From Sideroxydans sp. (GTDB lineage Bacteria; Pseudomonadota; Gammaproteobacteria; Burkholderiales; Gallionellaceae), in NCBI GenBank assembly GCA_028710605.1, contig JAQTTU010000005.1:1-64000 (forward strand): 64,000 bases of DNA, given 5' to 3'. This document shows positions 8,990 to 18,273 of this stretch, one piece after another. The position numbers and the translations under genes are program-made. Below the pieces are notes generated by a model. That model ran no database searches and was not told the origin of the DNA. It was given only the letters and a program-made list of their open reading frames with translations. Positions within the stretch are counted from its first letter, which is position 1, and the number at the start of each line of letters is the position of its first letter.

Positions 8990-10483
8990 TTACTTCACGC
9001 TCGTCACCGCTACCCGCGTCTTGGGCAAACCCTGCCCCAGAAAATATTGCTCGGCAACATTCACTGCGTCTTCCGGTCCGGCGATGTAGATGTCGCCTTG
9101 CAGCAGATTGCTGTCGGCTGCATTGATCGCAGCTAGCAGTTTCAACAATACCTCTTCGCGTTTGCCGGCCACCGTGCGCAGGTCGAATCCGGCGACGTGT
9201 TCTTCGTAGTGGAAATTATCCAGTGCATCATCCCATGCATGCGCGATGTTGGGCAGGTAAATGTTTTGCTGCGACGAGCCGACCCAGTGCAGGTGCAGCG
9301 TTTCCACGCCGAGCGACAGCGCGTGTTCGATCAGGCTTTTGACCGGGGCGAAGCCGCTGTCGAAGGCGAAGAAATAATACGGGCGCTCGGATTTTTCGTG
9401 CAGGATGAATTCGCCGTGCGGCCCTTCAATTTCCACCGCGTCATTCGTTTTGAGGTGCTCGAAAATATAATCGGAGAACAGGTTGCCGTGCTGGCGGTGG
9501 ATATGGAACAGCACGTTGCGGTCGTCGCAGGGGCAGCTGGCGATGGGCAGGTCGGCGCTGAAGGATTCGCCGACGCGCAGCATCACGCTTTGCCCGGCAA
9601 GGAAACGCAGGCGCTGGGTGCGCGGCGTTTGCAGGTGCAGCAGGAGCATGTCGTCGCTGATGTGCCCCATGGCTTTGACATGCGCGATGATCTGCTGGAA
9701 CGGAATGTCCTGCACGCTGTTCGCCACCGGCGCTTCGATCACCACATCGCTCACCGCCGTGTTGCTGCACAGCAGCACGTAGCCCTGATTTTTTTCCGCA
9801 TCGGAAATCACGAAATCGTGTTGCCGCGTTTTCTTCACTTCGCCCGACACCACGCGCGCTTTGCACAGCCCGCAATTGCCGCCGCTGCATCCGTAGTTGA
9901 GCGGGATGCCGGAACGCATCGCGGCTTCCAGCAGCGTATCGTGGCCTTCCACCAGAAAATCGTGCTTGCTCGGCAACACCGTCACTTGCGCGGTGATGAT
10001 GTGCAGCACCGTGTCCTTGATCGCCAGCGGATTGATGAAACCCGGTTCCATTGCTACCTCCACCTCGCGCGTGATCCATGTCTTGAGTTCATCCAGCGCC
10101 AAGCGCGATTGCTCGCCAGACCCGGATTGCATGGCGGAAAGTTTGTCCCACAGCCTGCCCAGCAACAGCGTGAAATGCTCGACTTGTTTTTCGCTGTAGG
10201 CCAGCGTCTTGCTGAGTTCGGTGAGGCGCGCGGCCAGCACTTCCGCGTCCGGCATGGCGCGCTCGAACACGCGCTTGCCGAACGCGCGCTCCTTGATCTG
10301 CGCGATGCGCCGCGACTCCGCGTTGTCTTCCAGTTGCGCGTCGGGATAACACGCCAGCAGGCTTTCGACGGAAATCATCCCGTCGTAAGCCACCATCTCG
10401 CCGCGCTGGATATGCTTCTGCAATTCCGCGCGCGTCGCGCCGATCAACTTCGCGGCGCGGGTCAGGCTTAACATTTCACTCAT
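8990..10483 (-). CDS. Helix-turn-helix-like N-term + 2Fe-2S ferredoxin + FAD/NAD oxidoreductase fusion
   Basis: SLTRAAKLIGATRAELQKHIQRGEMVAYDGMIS; YGCSGGNCGLCKARVVSGEV...LLCSNTA (2Fe-2S cysteines); FNR-like C-term. Confidence 0.82.
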   Translation of the reverse strand: MSEMLSLTRAAKLIGATRAELQKHIQRGEMVAYDGMISVESLLACYPDAQLEDNAESRRIAQIKERAFGKRVFERAMPDAEVLAARLTELSKTLAYSEKQVEHFTLLLGRLWDKLSAMQSGSGEQSRLALDELKTWITREVEVAMEPGFINPLAIKDTVLHIITAQVTVLPSKHDFLVEGHDTLLEAAMRSGIPLNYGCSGGNCGLCKARVVSGEVKKTRQHDFVISDAEKNQGYVLLCSNTAVSDVVIEAPVANSVQDIPFQQIIAHVKAMGHISDDMLLLHLQTPRTQRLRFLAGQSVMLRVGESFSADLPIASCPCDDRNVLFHIHRQHGNLFSDYIFEHLKTNDAVEIEGPHGEFILHEKSERPYYFFAFDSGFAPVKSLIEHALSLGVETLHLHWVGSSQQNIYLPNIAHAWDDALDNFHYEEHVAGFDLRTVAGKREEVLLKLLAAINAADSNLLQGDIYIAGPEDAVNVAEQYFLGQGLPKTRVAVTSVK

Positions 10484-10513
10484 GGCATTTCCCCATTATT
10501 CGTCTTGAACCTT

Positions 10514-10583
10514 GTTTGTGTAGGTGCGAATTTATTCGCACTAATATCAAGCTATGTGCGAATGAATTCGCACCTACAAACAC
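10514..10583. repeat. GTAGGTGCGAATTNATTCGCAC inverted-repeat element, copy 1
   Basis: gtttgtgtaggtgcgaatttattcgcac...gtgcgaatgaattcgcacctacaaac. Confidence 0.8.
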
Positions 10584-10620
10584 CGTATCTGCGGCTGTCA
10601 TGAGCAACTTGTGCTTGCCG

Positions 10621-11286
10621 TTAACCGGCAAACCCGATCTCTTTTAATCCCTCAAGAATCTTCTCCGCCAACAACGCATGTCCCGCCGCATTCGGGTGCA
10701 GCGCATCGACTTTCAAGTCGGGGTTGGAAAGCACATCGGCGATGGCATCCTCGATCAGCGGCACATGCTGCGCGTCGGCCACTTGCCGGTAAAAATCCGC
10801 CGCCGACAGCGTGTGAAACGCGGCACCCGCCAGGCTCGGCTGCGGTGTGGCCAGCAGCACCGGCTTCGCGCCGTGCGCGCGGATGAGCGCGATGATCTGT
10901 TGCAGATTGTTGATGGTCTCCGCTTGCGGCTGGTGGCGCAGCATGTCGTTGCCACCCAGCGCCACCAGCACCAGCGCCGGATCGTGCTCTTCCAGCAGCG
11001 AGGGCAAACGCTGCAACGCGCCGCCGCTGGTGTCGCCGCTGACTCCGCCGTTGATGATTGTCCAGCCCGTCTTGCCCGCCAACAGATTAGGCCACGCTTG
11101 TTCGACATTCACGCCGTAGCCCGCCGTCAAACTGTCGCCCAGCGCCAGCACGCGACTGGCGATTGGTATGGCTGGCTCCTTGTCTTGGCCGCAGGCGGCG
11201 AGCAGGAAGATGACAGCCAGCAGCAACAGCAACTGGCGCAGCGGGTTTGAGAAGTTGTGATTGAGCGCGGAGTTCATGTGATGCAA
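10621..11286 (-). CDS. tesA: Arylesterase / GDSL lysophospholipase (TesA-like), lipoprotein
   Basis: LLLAVIFLLAACGQ lipobox; VLALGDSLTAGYGV; INGGVSGDTSGG; ALGGNDMLR; DALHPNAAGH. Confidence 0.88.
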   Translation of the reverse strand: MHHMNSALNHNFSNPLRQLLLLLAVIFLLAACGQDKEPAIPIASRVLALGDSLTAGYGVNVEQAWPNLLAGKTGWTIINGGVSGDTSGGALQRLPSLLEEHDPALVLVALGGNDMLRHQPQAETINNLQQIIALIRAHGAKPVLLATPQPSLAGAAFHTLSAADFYRQVADAQHVPLIEDAIADVLSNPDLKVDALHPNAAGHALLAEKILEGLKEIGFAG

Positions 11287-11334
11287 TCTACCGCACTCGG
11301 ATGGTTTTGACTACGCGCGATTTGCGAACGCGAA

Positions 11335-11430
11335 CATCGTGAAGTACCCGCAAGGAGTAGGCCGTGGTTGTAAAACCGAAGAGTCGGCAACAACCACGCA
11401 CATGCCCGTCAATAGGCGATCTACACGATG
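11335..11430. repeat. GCCCGTCAATAGGC hairpin repeat, copy b, interrupted by a 57-nt insert
   Basis: catcgtgaag[tacccgcaaggagtaggcc...cacgcac]atgcccgtcaataggcgatctacacgatg. Confidence 0.7.
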
Positions 11431-11496
11431 TGATTGATGGAGAGTGGCGTGTTTCCTAGTGTTCATGCAAACCATTGCCGGGAAATTCGCGCCGCT

Positions 11497-12468
11497 TCAT
11501 CCGCCCGCTGTATTGCCCTTGAACTGCCGCCGATACTGCGCGGGCGAGAGCCCGGTCGAGCGTTTGAACAAGCGCCTGAATGACGACACATCTTCGTAGC
11601 CGACCTTGGCGGTGATCGCTTCGAAATCGCCGGGTGCGGACTCCAGCAATTCTTTGGCGCGCTCGATCTTGAGCGCTTGCAAATAGGTCAGCGGTGTCAT
11701 GCCGGTGATGTCGATGAAGCGCCGGTTGAGCGTGCGGTAGCTGACGTGCATGTCGCGCGCGAGGTCGTCGATGGAGACGGGCTGGGCGATGTGCTTGCTC
11801 ATCCATTCGATGGCGCGCTGCATCAGCGGTTCGTCGTATTCTTTTTGCACCGACATGAACGGGCGTTGCGAGGTGCGCGCGCCGTCCACCAGCATGATGC
11901 CGCTCACGCTGCGCGCCAGCGCCGCGCCGCCCAGTCGGCGCAGCAGATGCAGCGAGAGGTCGGTGTGCGCCGTCATTGCTCCGGCGGTGATGGCGCGCCC
12001 GCTGTCGATGAGCGTTTTGTCCGCATCGAGTTGGATGTCCGGGTAGCGCTGGCGGAATTCGTTGGCCAGCCACCAGGTCGTGGTTGCGGCGCGTCCGTTC
12101 AGCAGCCCCGCTTCGGCGAGCACGAACGTGCCGTAGCAACTGGCGGCGACCAGCGTGGTTTCGGGCAGACGCTGGAGTCTGCCGATGACCGTGCGCCAGG
12201 TGGTGTGCAGGCGGGTGACGATGTGTTCCAGCGACTCGGCAAAAAAACCCGGCAGGATGATCGCGTCGCAGTCGCCGAGGTCGGCGGGCAGGCGGCGCGT
12301 TTCAACTGAAACGGCATCGGTCAGGCGCACCGGGCCGCCGCGCGTGGAGTACAGCTGCGGCTGCCAGCCGGCATCGGGCTGGTAGCGTCGCGCGAGGTTC
12401 AGCATGTCCAGCGTGGTGGCGACGCTGGATGCGGTCGCGCCTTCTTCCAGTAACAGGGCAATTTTCAT
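11497..12468 (-). CDS. GlxA-family transcriptional regulator (DJ-1/PfpI + AraC HTH)
   Basis: DAIILPGFFAES; SCYGTFVLAEAGLLNGRAATTTWWLANEF; C-term AraC HTH VSYRTLNRRFIDITGMTPLTYLQALKIERAKELLE. Confidence 0.92.
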   Translation of the reverse strand: MKIALLLEEGATASSVATTLDMLNLARRYQPDAGWQPQLYSTRGGPVRLTDAVSVETRRLPADLGDCDAIILPGFFAESLEHIVTRLHTTWRTVIGRLQRLPETTLVAASCYGTFVLAEAGLLNGRAATTTWWLANEFRQRYPDIQLDADKTLIDSGRAITAGAMTAHTDLSLHLLRRLGGAALARSVSGIMLVDGARTSQRPFMSVQKEYDEPLMQRAIEWMSKHIAQPVSIDDLARDMHVSYRTLNRRFIDITGMTPLTYLQALKIERAKELLESAPGDFEAITAKVGYEDVSSFRRLFKRSTGLSPAQYRRQFKGNTAGG

Positions 12469-12568
12469 GTTGGCAGTTTCGGCATGGATTTGGGCAATTA
12501 TGCCACTGCTGAAAAAGTGTGGCGGGTGTCATCATGCGTTCCATTCCAAACACCAAAGGAGGCGGAGC

Positions 12569-12964
12569 ATGACAAATATCAAAGACATTGCCGACACCAT
12601 CATCGCGCTGGAACGCGCGGCACTGGATCGCTGGGGGGCGGGCGACCCGTCCGGCTATCTGGAAATCTCCGCGCCGGACGTGACCTATTTCGATCCGTTT
12701 CTGGCGCAGCGCATCGACGGGCTAGAAGCGCTGGCGGCATGGTATGCGCCGCTGCGCGGCACGATAGCCATCGACCGTTACGACTTGATCGCGCCGGCGG
12801 TGCAGGTGTGCGGCGAGGTCGCCGTGCTGACTTTCAATCTGGTGTCACACAGCGGCGCGACCGCGATGCGCTGGAACTGTACCGAGGTTTACCGCAAGCA
12901 CGAAGCGGGCTGGCGCATCGTCCACACGCACTGGTCGATCACGCAGCATTTGCAAAATCAATAA
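12569..12964 (+). CDS. SnoaL-like/DUF4440 (NTF2-fold) protein
   Basis: MTNIKDIADTIIALERAALDRWGAGDPSGYLEISAPDVTYFDP...WRIVHTHWS; rbs-like gaggcgg upstream. Confidence 0.85.
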   Translation: MTNIKDIADTIIALERAALDRWGAGDPSGYLEISAPDVTYFDPFLAQRIDGLEALAAWYAPLRGTIAIDRYDLIAPAVQVCGEVAVLTFNLVSHSGATAMRWNCTEVYRKHEAGWRIVHTHWSITQHLQNQ

Positions 12965-12977
12965 ACGGGAGACAAGC

Positions 12978-13571
12978 ATGAAACCGAAGACCTTGTTCGA
13001 AATGGCCGGGGCAAAACAGGCGGCGGTGAAGCTGTCGGATAGCGTGCTGCTCATCATCGACGCGCAGCGCGAATATGTGGATGGCGCGTTGCCGCTGCTT
13101 GGCGTGGATGCGGCGATTGCGGATATATCAGAGTTGCTGGCGCGGGCGCGCAAAGCTGACGCGCCGGTTATCCATGTCATGCACAAGGGCGGGCGCGGGC
13201 TGTTCAACCCCGAGGGCGAGTTCTTCGAGATCGTTCCGGCGCTGCAAGCGCTGAAGGATGAAACGGTAATCGAGAAGAAGCGCATCAGCGCGTTTGCCGC
13301 AACAGGTCTGGAAGAGGCGATCAAACGCACGGGTAGGAAGCGGCTCATCATCGTCGGTTTCATGACGCACAATTGCGTCAGTTCCACCGCGCGTGCCGCA
13401 CGCGACCTTGGCTACGAAGTGGCCGTTGTGGCTGCCGCCACCGCCACGCGCGACTTGCCGGATGGCAACGGCGGTGTCTTGCCCGCTGTCGCGCTGCAAG
13501 CCGCGAGTCTGGCGGCTCTCGCAGACCATAATGCGAAGCTGGTGCAGCGGGGGAACGACGTGACGGAGTGA
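12978..13571 (+). CDS. Isochorismatase-family cysteine hydrolase
   Basis: VLLIIDAQREYVDG; LIIVGFMTHNCVSSTARAARDLGYEVAVVAAATATRD. Confidence 0.9.
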   Translation: MKPKTLFEMAGAKQAAVKLSDSVLLIIDAQREYVDGALPLLGVDAAIADISELLARARKADAPVIHVMHKGGRGLFNPEGEFFEIVPALQALKDETVIEKKRISAFAATGLEEAIKRTGRKRLIIVGFMTHNCVSSTARAARDLGYEVAVVAAATATRDLPDGNGGVLPAVALQAASLAALADHNAKLVQRGNDVTE

Positions 13572-13593
13572 AGCTGGCGAAGGTTGCTCGCTC

Positions 13594-14895
13594 CTACAAA
13601 ACCATGGTCTCCAACTCGCGCCGTATCTCGGGAAACAACGGTCTTTCATTCACCACCGCGCCTGCGCAGCGGCGCTGCAATTCCCACAAGCCCGCAGCGG
13701 GCGTTGTGTCGCAACGCGCCAGCAACTCTTCCAGCAAACAGCCGAAGGCGCGCACTTCGATGCGTTGCAACGCTGCCGCTTGTTGCGCGTCTGGCGGCAG
13801 GAAGGAGGCTGCGCCGAAGTCGCCCAGCAGGCAGTCGCCTTGCGGGTTCCACAGGATGTTGTGCGCGTACAGGTCGCCATGCAGGATGCCTTGCGCGTGC
13901 AGGTGTTCGGCTGCGGCGGCGATGCCCAGCGCGATGTTGAGCGCGCTGGTCGGGGTGAAGCGCAGGTGTGGCGGATAGAGGTCGCGCGTGCAGGATGCCA
14001 GGCTGGGCGGGGCGGCGAGGTTGACGAAGCAGGGGTCGATCAGCGACATCACCAGTCCCGGCGTTTGTTCGGGATGGGCGCGGAGTTTGCCGACGACGGG
14101 GATCAATCCCGGATGCGCGCCCGCCGCGATGCAGGCGGCTTTTTCGCTGCGCGGCAGGCCGTCGCTGGTGAGCGCGCCTTTGAACATTTTCACCGCCACC
14201 GGCGCATCGTCCGCGTGATGGTGCGCGCGGTAAATGATGCCGGACGCGCCTTCGCCCAGCTTGTGCTGCATGGTGAGCGCGTGCCAATCGACATGGGTGA
14301 TGTGCAAATGTTCCAGTGCGGCGGCTTCGCTGGCATCGCTGCAAGGGTTGCCGGAATAAGCCAGCCACGCCAGACGCGGCAGGGTGAACAACCAATCGGG
14401 CAACTGCGCAAAATGGTTGGCGGCGATGCGCAGCAATTCCAGATTGGTGCAGTTGGCCAGTTGCTCCGGCAGATGCGTCAACTGATTGCCCGCCAGCATG
14501 AGTTTTTGCAGATGCGCGCAGTTGCCGAGTTGTGCGGGCAGTTCGCGCAGGCGGTTGTCGGTGAGAATCAGCCAGCGCAATTTTTCCGGCAAAGCGGCGG
14601 CGGGCAGTTCTTCGATCTGGTTGGCTTTGAAGCCGATCATTTCCAGGTTGCGGCATTGCCCCAATATTTCCGGCACGCGCGTGAAGCGGTTGTCGGAACA
14701 AAATATCACGCGCAGTTTGTGCAGGCGCGGCAAGTCGTCGGGCAAGTTGTTCAGCGCATTGCCGGAGAGGTTGAGAATCTCCAGCGAGTCGGCAAGATCA
14801 AATATTTCGCGCGGGAATTCAGTCAGTCCGCAGGAGAGATCGAGACGCTGGATACCGGCCAGTTCACCGGCGCGCAGGGAGGAAAGAGTGTGCAT
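13594..14895 (-). CDS. Leucine-rich repeat protein kinase
   Basis: multiple LRRs (LEILNLSGNALNNLPDDL, LRWLILTDNRLRELPAQL); kinase motifs GEGASGIIYRA, VAVKMF, HGDLYAHNILW, LLGDFGAASF. Confidence 0.88.
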   Translation of the reverse strand: MHTLSSLRAGELAGIQRLDLSCGLTEFPREIFDLADSLEILNLSGNALNNLPDDLPRLHKLRVIFCSDNRFTRVPEILGQCRNLEMIGFKANQIEELPAAALPEKLRWLILTDNRLRELPAQLGNCAHLQKLMLAGNQLTHLPEQLANCTNLELLRIAANHFAQLPDWLFTLPRLAWLAYSGNPCSDASEAAALEHLHITHVDWHALTMQHKLGEGASGIIYRAHHHADDAPVAVKMFKGALTSDGLPRSEKAACIAAGAHPGLIPVVGKLRAHPEQTPGLVMSLIDPCFVNLAAPPSLASCTRDLYPPHLRFTPTSALNIALGIAAAAEHLHAQGILHGDLYAHNILWNPQGDCLLGDFGAASFLPPDAQQAAALQRIEVRAFGCLLEELLARCDTTPAAGLWELQRRCAGAVVNERPLFPEIRRELETMVL

Positions 14896-14916
14896 GGTTA
14901 AATCAAAAAAACAATT

Positions 14917-15052
14917 TGCCACAGAGAACACAGAGGCCACAGAGAAAAACAAACGGATGCAATCTGGAGCGTTTCATCTTTTGGGTGAGTCAGAGAATTG
15001 AAAAAATCCACCCCTTTCTCTGTGTCCTCTGTGTTCTCTGTGGCTAGGTTTT
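14917..15052. repeat. CACAGAG-type short-period inverted-repeat element
   Basis: gccacagagaacacagaggccacagaga ... tctctgtgtcctctgtgttctctgtggc. Confidence 0.8.
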
Positions 15053-15105
15053 AGGTTTTTTTAAACGGAATATGGCGTTTGATTTTCAGCCACTGCCTAC
15101 TGCTA

Positions 15106-16107
15106 TTACATCACCCCGCTCGCCAGATACCAGCAGCCCGCCGCGATCAAGCCCGAGGCCGGGATGGTCAGTACCCACGCCCAGACGATGCGCGCGGCCA
15201 AGCCCCAGCGCACGGCGGACAGGCGGCGCGACAGGCCGACTCCGACGATGGAGCCGGTGATGGTGTGCGTGGTGGAGACGGGGATGCCGAGGTAGGTGGC
15301 GAGGAACAGCGTTACCGCGCCCGAGGTTTGCGCGCAGAACGCGCCGGTGGGGCGGATGCGGGTGATGCCCATGCCCATGGTTTTTACGATGCGCCAGCCG
15401 CCGAACAGCGTGCCCAGCGCCATGGCGCATTGGCAGGCAATCACCACCCAGAACGGCACGTGAAATTCTCCCTGCAAATAGCCGTTGGCGAACAGCAGCA
15501 CGGTGATGATGCCCATGGTTTTCTGCGCGTCGTTGCCGCCGTGTCCCAGACTGTATAGCGACGAGGAGACGAACTGGAGTTTGTTGAAGCGGCGTTCGGC
15601 CTGGTGCGGCAGCGATTTTTCCAGAATCCACAGCAGCGCAATCGACATGGCGATTGCCAGCACCAATCCCAGCAGCGGCGACAGAATGATGGCCGCCGAG
15701 GTTTTGAACAGGCCTTGCGCGACGATGGACGACCAGCCCGCTTTGGCCAGCGCCGCGCCGACCATGCCGCCGATCAGGGCGTGCGAAGAAGACGAGGGAA
15801 TGCCGAACCACCAGGTGATAATGTTCCACGCGATCGCGCCGCATAGCGCGCCGAAGATCACCGCGTTGTCAATCACCGCCGTGGAGACGATGCCGGAGCC
15901 GACGGTGTTGGCCACATGCAGGCCGAAAAACAGGAAGGCGATGAAATTGAAAAACGCCGCCCAGACCACGGCGGCTTGCGGCGTTAACAACCGGGTGGAA
16001 ACCATCAGCGCGATGGAGTTCGCCGAATCGTGAAAGCCGTTCATGAAATCGAACAGCAGCGCCACGACGACCAGCGCCGCCATAATTAAAAACGTTTGTT
16101 CGTTCAT
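15106..16107 (-). CDS. pitA: Inorganic phosphate transporter, PitA family
   Basis: DFMNGFHDSANSIA; SSSHALIGGMVGAAL; GGNDAQKTMGIITVLL. Confidence 0.92.
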   Translation of the reverse strand: MNEQTFLIMAALVVVALLFDFMNGFHDSANSIALMVSTRLLTPQAAVVWAAFFNFIAFLFFGLHVANTVGSGIVSTAVIDNAVIFGALCGAIAWNIITWWFGIPSSSSHALIGGMVGAALAKAGWSSIVAQGLFKTSAAIILSPLLGLVLAIAMSIALLWILEKSLPHQAERRFNKLQFVSSSLYSLGHGGNDAQKTMGIITVLLFANGYLQGEFHVPFWVVIACQCAMALGTLFGGWRIVKTMGMGITRIRPTGAFCAQTSGAVTLFLATYLGIPVSTTHTITGSIVGVGLSRRLSAVRWGLAARIVWAWVLTIPASGLIAAGCWYLASGVM

Positions 16108-16117
16108 CCTTAAACCT

Positions 16118-16213
16118 CAGTTAGCCACGGATTAACACGGATGAAGCACGGATAAAACACCGCTATGGAATTTGCTTTTCATCCGTGTTTCATCCGTGTT
16201 CATCAGTGGCTCA
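16118..16213. repeat. CACGGAT-type short-period inverted-repeat element
   Basis: agccacggattaacacggatgaagcacggat ... atccgtgtttcatccgtgttcatcagtggct. Confidence 0.75.
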
Positions 16214-16229
16214 ATTACGTTTTTCAGAT

Positions 16230-16886
16230 TCATATCCGTTCCAGCACGACACCGTGAATGACGTTGGCGGCATCTTCGCAGCGGTCAACCGCTTCTTCGA
16301 ACAATTCGTAAATTTCCTTGGAGCGAATCAGCGCGCGCGCATCCGACACTTCGGCAAACAGGCGTTCCATGCCGGAGCGCATGACGCGGTCCGCTTCGTT
16401 TTCGATCACGCCGATTTCCTGGCAGATATTCAAAATGCGGTCGGCGTTGCGCATGTCCGACAACAGCGCAACGGCTTCCTGGACTTTTTCCGTGGCACGC
16501 AAGGCGATCTGGCCCAGCGCCGCCATTTCGAGGGTGAAACTGCCGGGACCGTACAGGCGGGCGCGTTGCGGAATGTCTTCCATGCAGTCGATCATGTCGT
16601 CCAGCGCCTTGGCCAGATCCTTGATCTCCCAGCGGTCGAACGGGGTGATGAACGTTTTGTGCAGCGACAGGAAAATTTTTCGGGTGATTTCGTCGGCTTC
16701 GCTTTCGGTTTTCGTCATCTCGACAAAAAGCTGGTTGAAAGCGGTCTGGTCATGTACCGAACTCATGGTGGCCAGAATTTTTGCACCGCGCACAGTGCAG
16801 GCCGTTAATTCGTTGAAGAGTTTGAAGTAATTGTCGCTGCGCGGCGACACGGAGGATAAAAGTTTGCTGAAAAATACACTCGCCAT
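16230..16886 (-). CDS. DUF47 / PhoU-like phosphate transport regulator
   Basis: FFSKLLSSVSPRSDNYFKLFNELTACTVRGAKILATM; adjacent to pitA. Confidence 0.9.
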   Translation of the reverse strand: MASVFFSKLLSSVSPRSDNYFKLFNELTACTVRGAKILATMSSVHDQTAFNQLFVEMTKTESEADEITRKIFLSLHKTFITPFDRWEIKDLAKALDDMIDCMEDIPQRARLYGPGSFTLEMAALGQIALRATEKVQEAVALLSDMRNADRILNICQEIGVIENEADRVMRSGMERLFAEVSDARALIRSKEIYELFEEAVDRCEDAANVIHGVVLERI

Positions 16887-17024
16887 ATTATCTTTCTGTG
16901 GTTACTCAACGTTGATTGAATTCTTCCCGCCGCAACCGGACAAGAAGCGAACAATTTTTCGAGGCGGCAATATAACCAATTTGACAGGGCAGAGTCGAGG
17001 TGTTTTCAATAAGTAAAACAGTCG

Positions 17025-17135
17025 GGTTTCGCCCTCCCCTTCAAGGGGAGGGTTGGGGTGGGGATGGGGTTAGATGTCAATGAATTTCGCCCCCATCCCC
17101 CACCTAGCCTCCCCCTTGAAGGGGGAGGAACTGGA
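17025..17135. repeat. CCTCCCCTTCAAGGGGAGG palindromic repeat pair
   Basis: ccctccccttcaaggggagggttggggtggggatgggg ... cccccatcccccacctagcctcccccttgaagggggagg. Confidence 0.75.
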
Positions 17136-17235
17136 CAAGCTAGCGCTTGTTGGCCTGCGCCGGAATGATGGTGTTCAAGGTAAACTGTGGCGGCAGGGTG
17201 ATGAAGTTCAAGAAGTTTGATAAGGATGAACAACC

Positions 17236-18258
17236 ATGGAAATTTCCGAAAGCCAGTTATTGCAGGGCAAGAAGCTGACCCCCAGCGCGATCACCCAATA
17301 TCTGAACCAGTACGTTATCGGCCAGGACGAGGCGAAGAAAACGCTGTCGGTGGCGGTGTATGCGCATTACCGCAAACTGGGCAGGCAGCGCCAGCTCGAC
17401 GTTGAGGTCGTCAAGAGCAACATCCTGCTGGTCGGCCCCACCGGCACGGGCAAGACGCTGCTGTGCGAAACCTTGTCGCGCGTGGCGCGCGTGCCGTTCG
17501 TTACCGCCAACGCGACTTCGCTGGCGCAGTCGAAATACGTCAACGAGGAAATCGAAGCGCTGTTGTTGCGCCTGCTGGAAAAGGCGGATGGCGATATAAC
17601 GCGGGCGCAGCACGGCATCGTGTTCATCGACGAGATCGACAAACTGAAAGCGTCCGGCAATGAGCAACAAGGCACGTCGGGCGAGCGCGTGCAACACGCG
17701 CTGCTGAAAATTATGGAAGGCGCGTCGGTGCGGCTGGGCGAAAAAACTTTCGACACCACCAACGTGTTGTTCATCTGCGCGGGCGCGTTCGTCGGGCTGG
17801 AAAACATTACCGCCAAGAATCAGGCGTTCGGATTTATTTCCGTCGGCACGGGCGAAGACGAGCACATTCTCAACCGTCTGAACACGCGCGTGAAACCCAC
17901 CGATCTGTTCGTGTTCGGGCTGATCCCCGAATTCGCCGGACGCTTGCCGGTCATCGCCAATTTGCAAAATTTATCCAAGGATCAGCTGACGAAAATCATG
18001 GTCGAGCCGCGCAATTCCATCTACAACCAGTTCCGCGAAATGCTCAGGGACGAAGGTGTGGAACTGGAAATCGAACACGAAGTTTTCCGCCAGATCGCCG
18101 AGATGGCGTTCGAATACAAAGTGGGCGCGCGCAGCCTGCGCGGCATTTTCGAAGAGATGCTGATGCCGGTGCTGTACCAAGTTCCAGACCGCCCGGAAGT
18201 GCGCAAGGTGGTGATTAAATCGCTGTACGAAGAAGCGAGCCTGATCGTCGCGGCGTAG
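17236..18258 (+). CDS. ClpX-like AAA+ unfoldase lacking the N-terminal zinc-binding domain
   Basis: ITQYLNQYVIGQDEAKKTLSVAVYAHYRKL; VGPTGTGKTLL; HGIVFIDEIDKL; LIPEFAGRLPVI; GARSLRGIFEEMLMPVLY; pore-1 position reads KYVN. Confidence 0.9.
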   Translation: MEISESQLLQGKKLTPSAITQYLNQYVIGQDEAKKTLSVAVYAHYRKLGRQRQLDVEVVKSNILLVGPTGTGKTLLCETLSRVARVPFVTANATSLAQSKYVNEEIEALLLRLLEKADGDITRAQHGIVFIDEIDKLKASGNEQQGTSGERVQHALLKIMEGASVRLGEKTFDTTNVLFICAGAFVGLENITAKNQAFGFISVGTGEDEHILNRLNTRVKPTDLFVFGLIPEFAGRLPVIANLQNLSKDQLTKIMVEPRNSIYNQFREMLRDEGVELEIEHEVFRQIAEMAFEYKVGARSLRGIFEEMLMPVLYQVPDRPEVRKVVIKSLYEEASLIVAA

Positions 18259-18273
18259 GAATGTCAATCCACA

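Noticed and set aside
13568-13978. 136-aa ORF after the isochorismatase gene
   Set aside because: Antisense to the 3' end of the LRR-kinase gene; no independent support.
17236-18258. Housekeeping clpX
   Set aside because: No zinc-binding domain, altered pore and RKH loops, no adjacent clpP or lon; treated as a paralog pending a genome-wide check.
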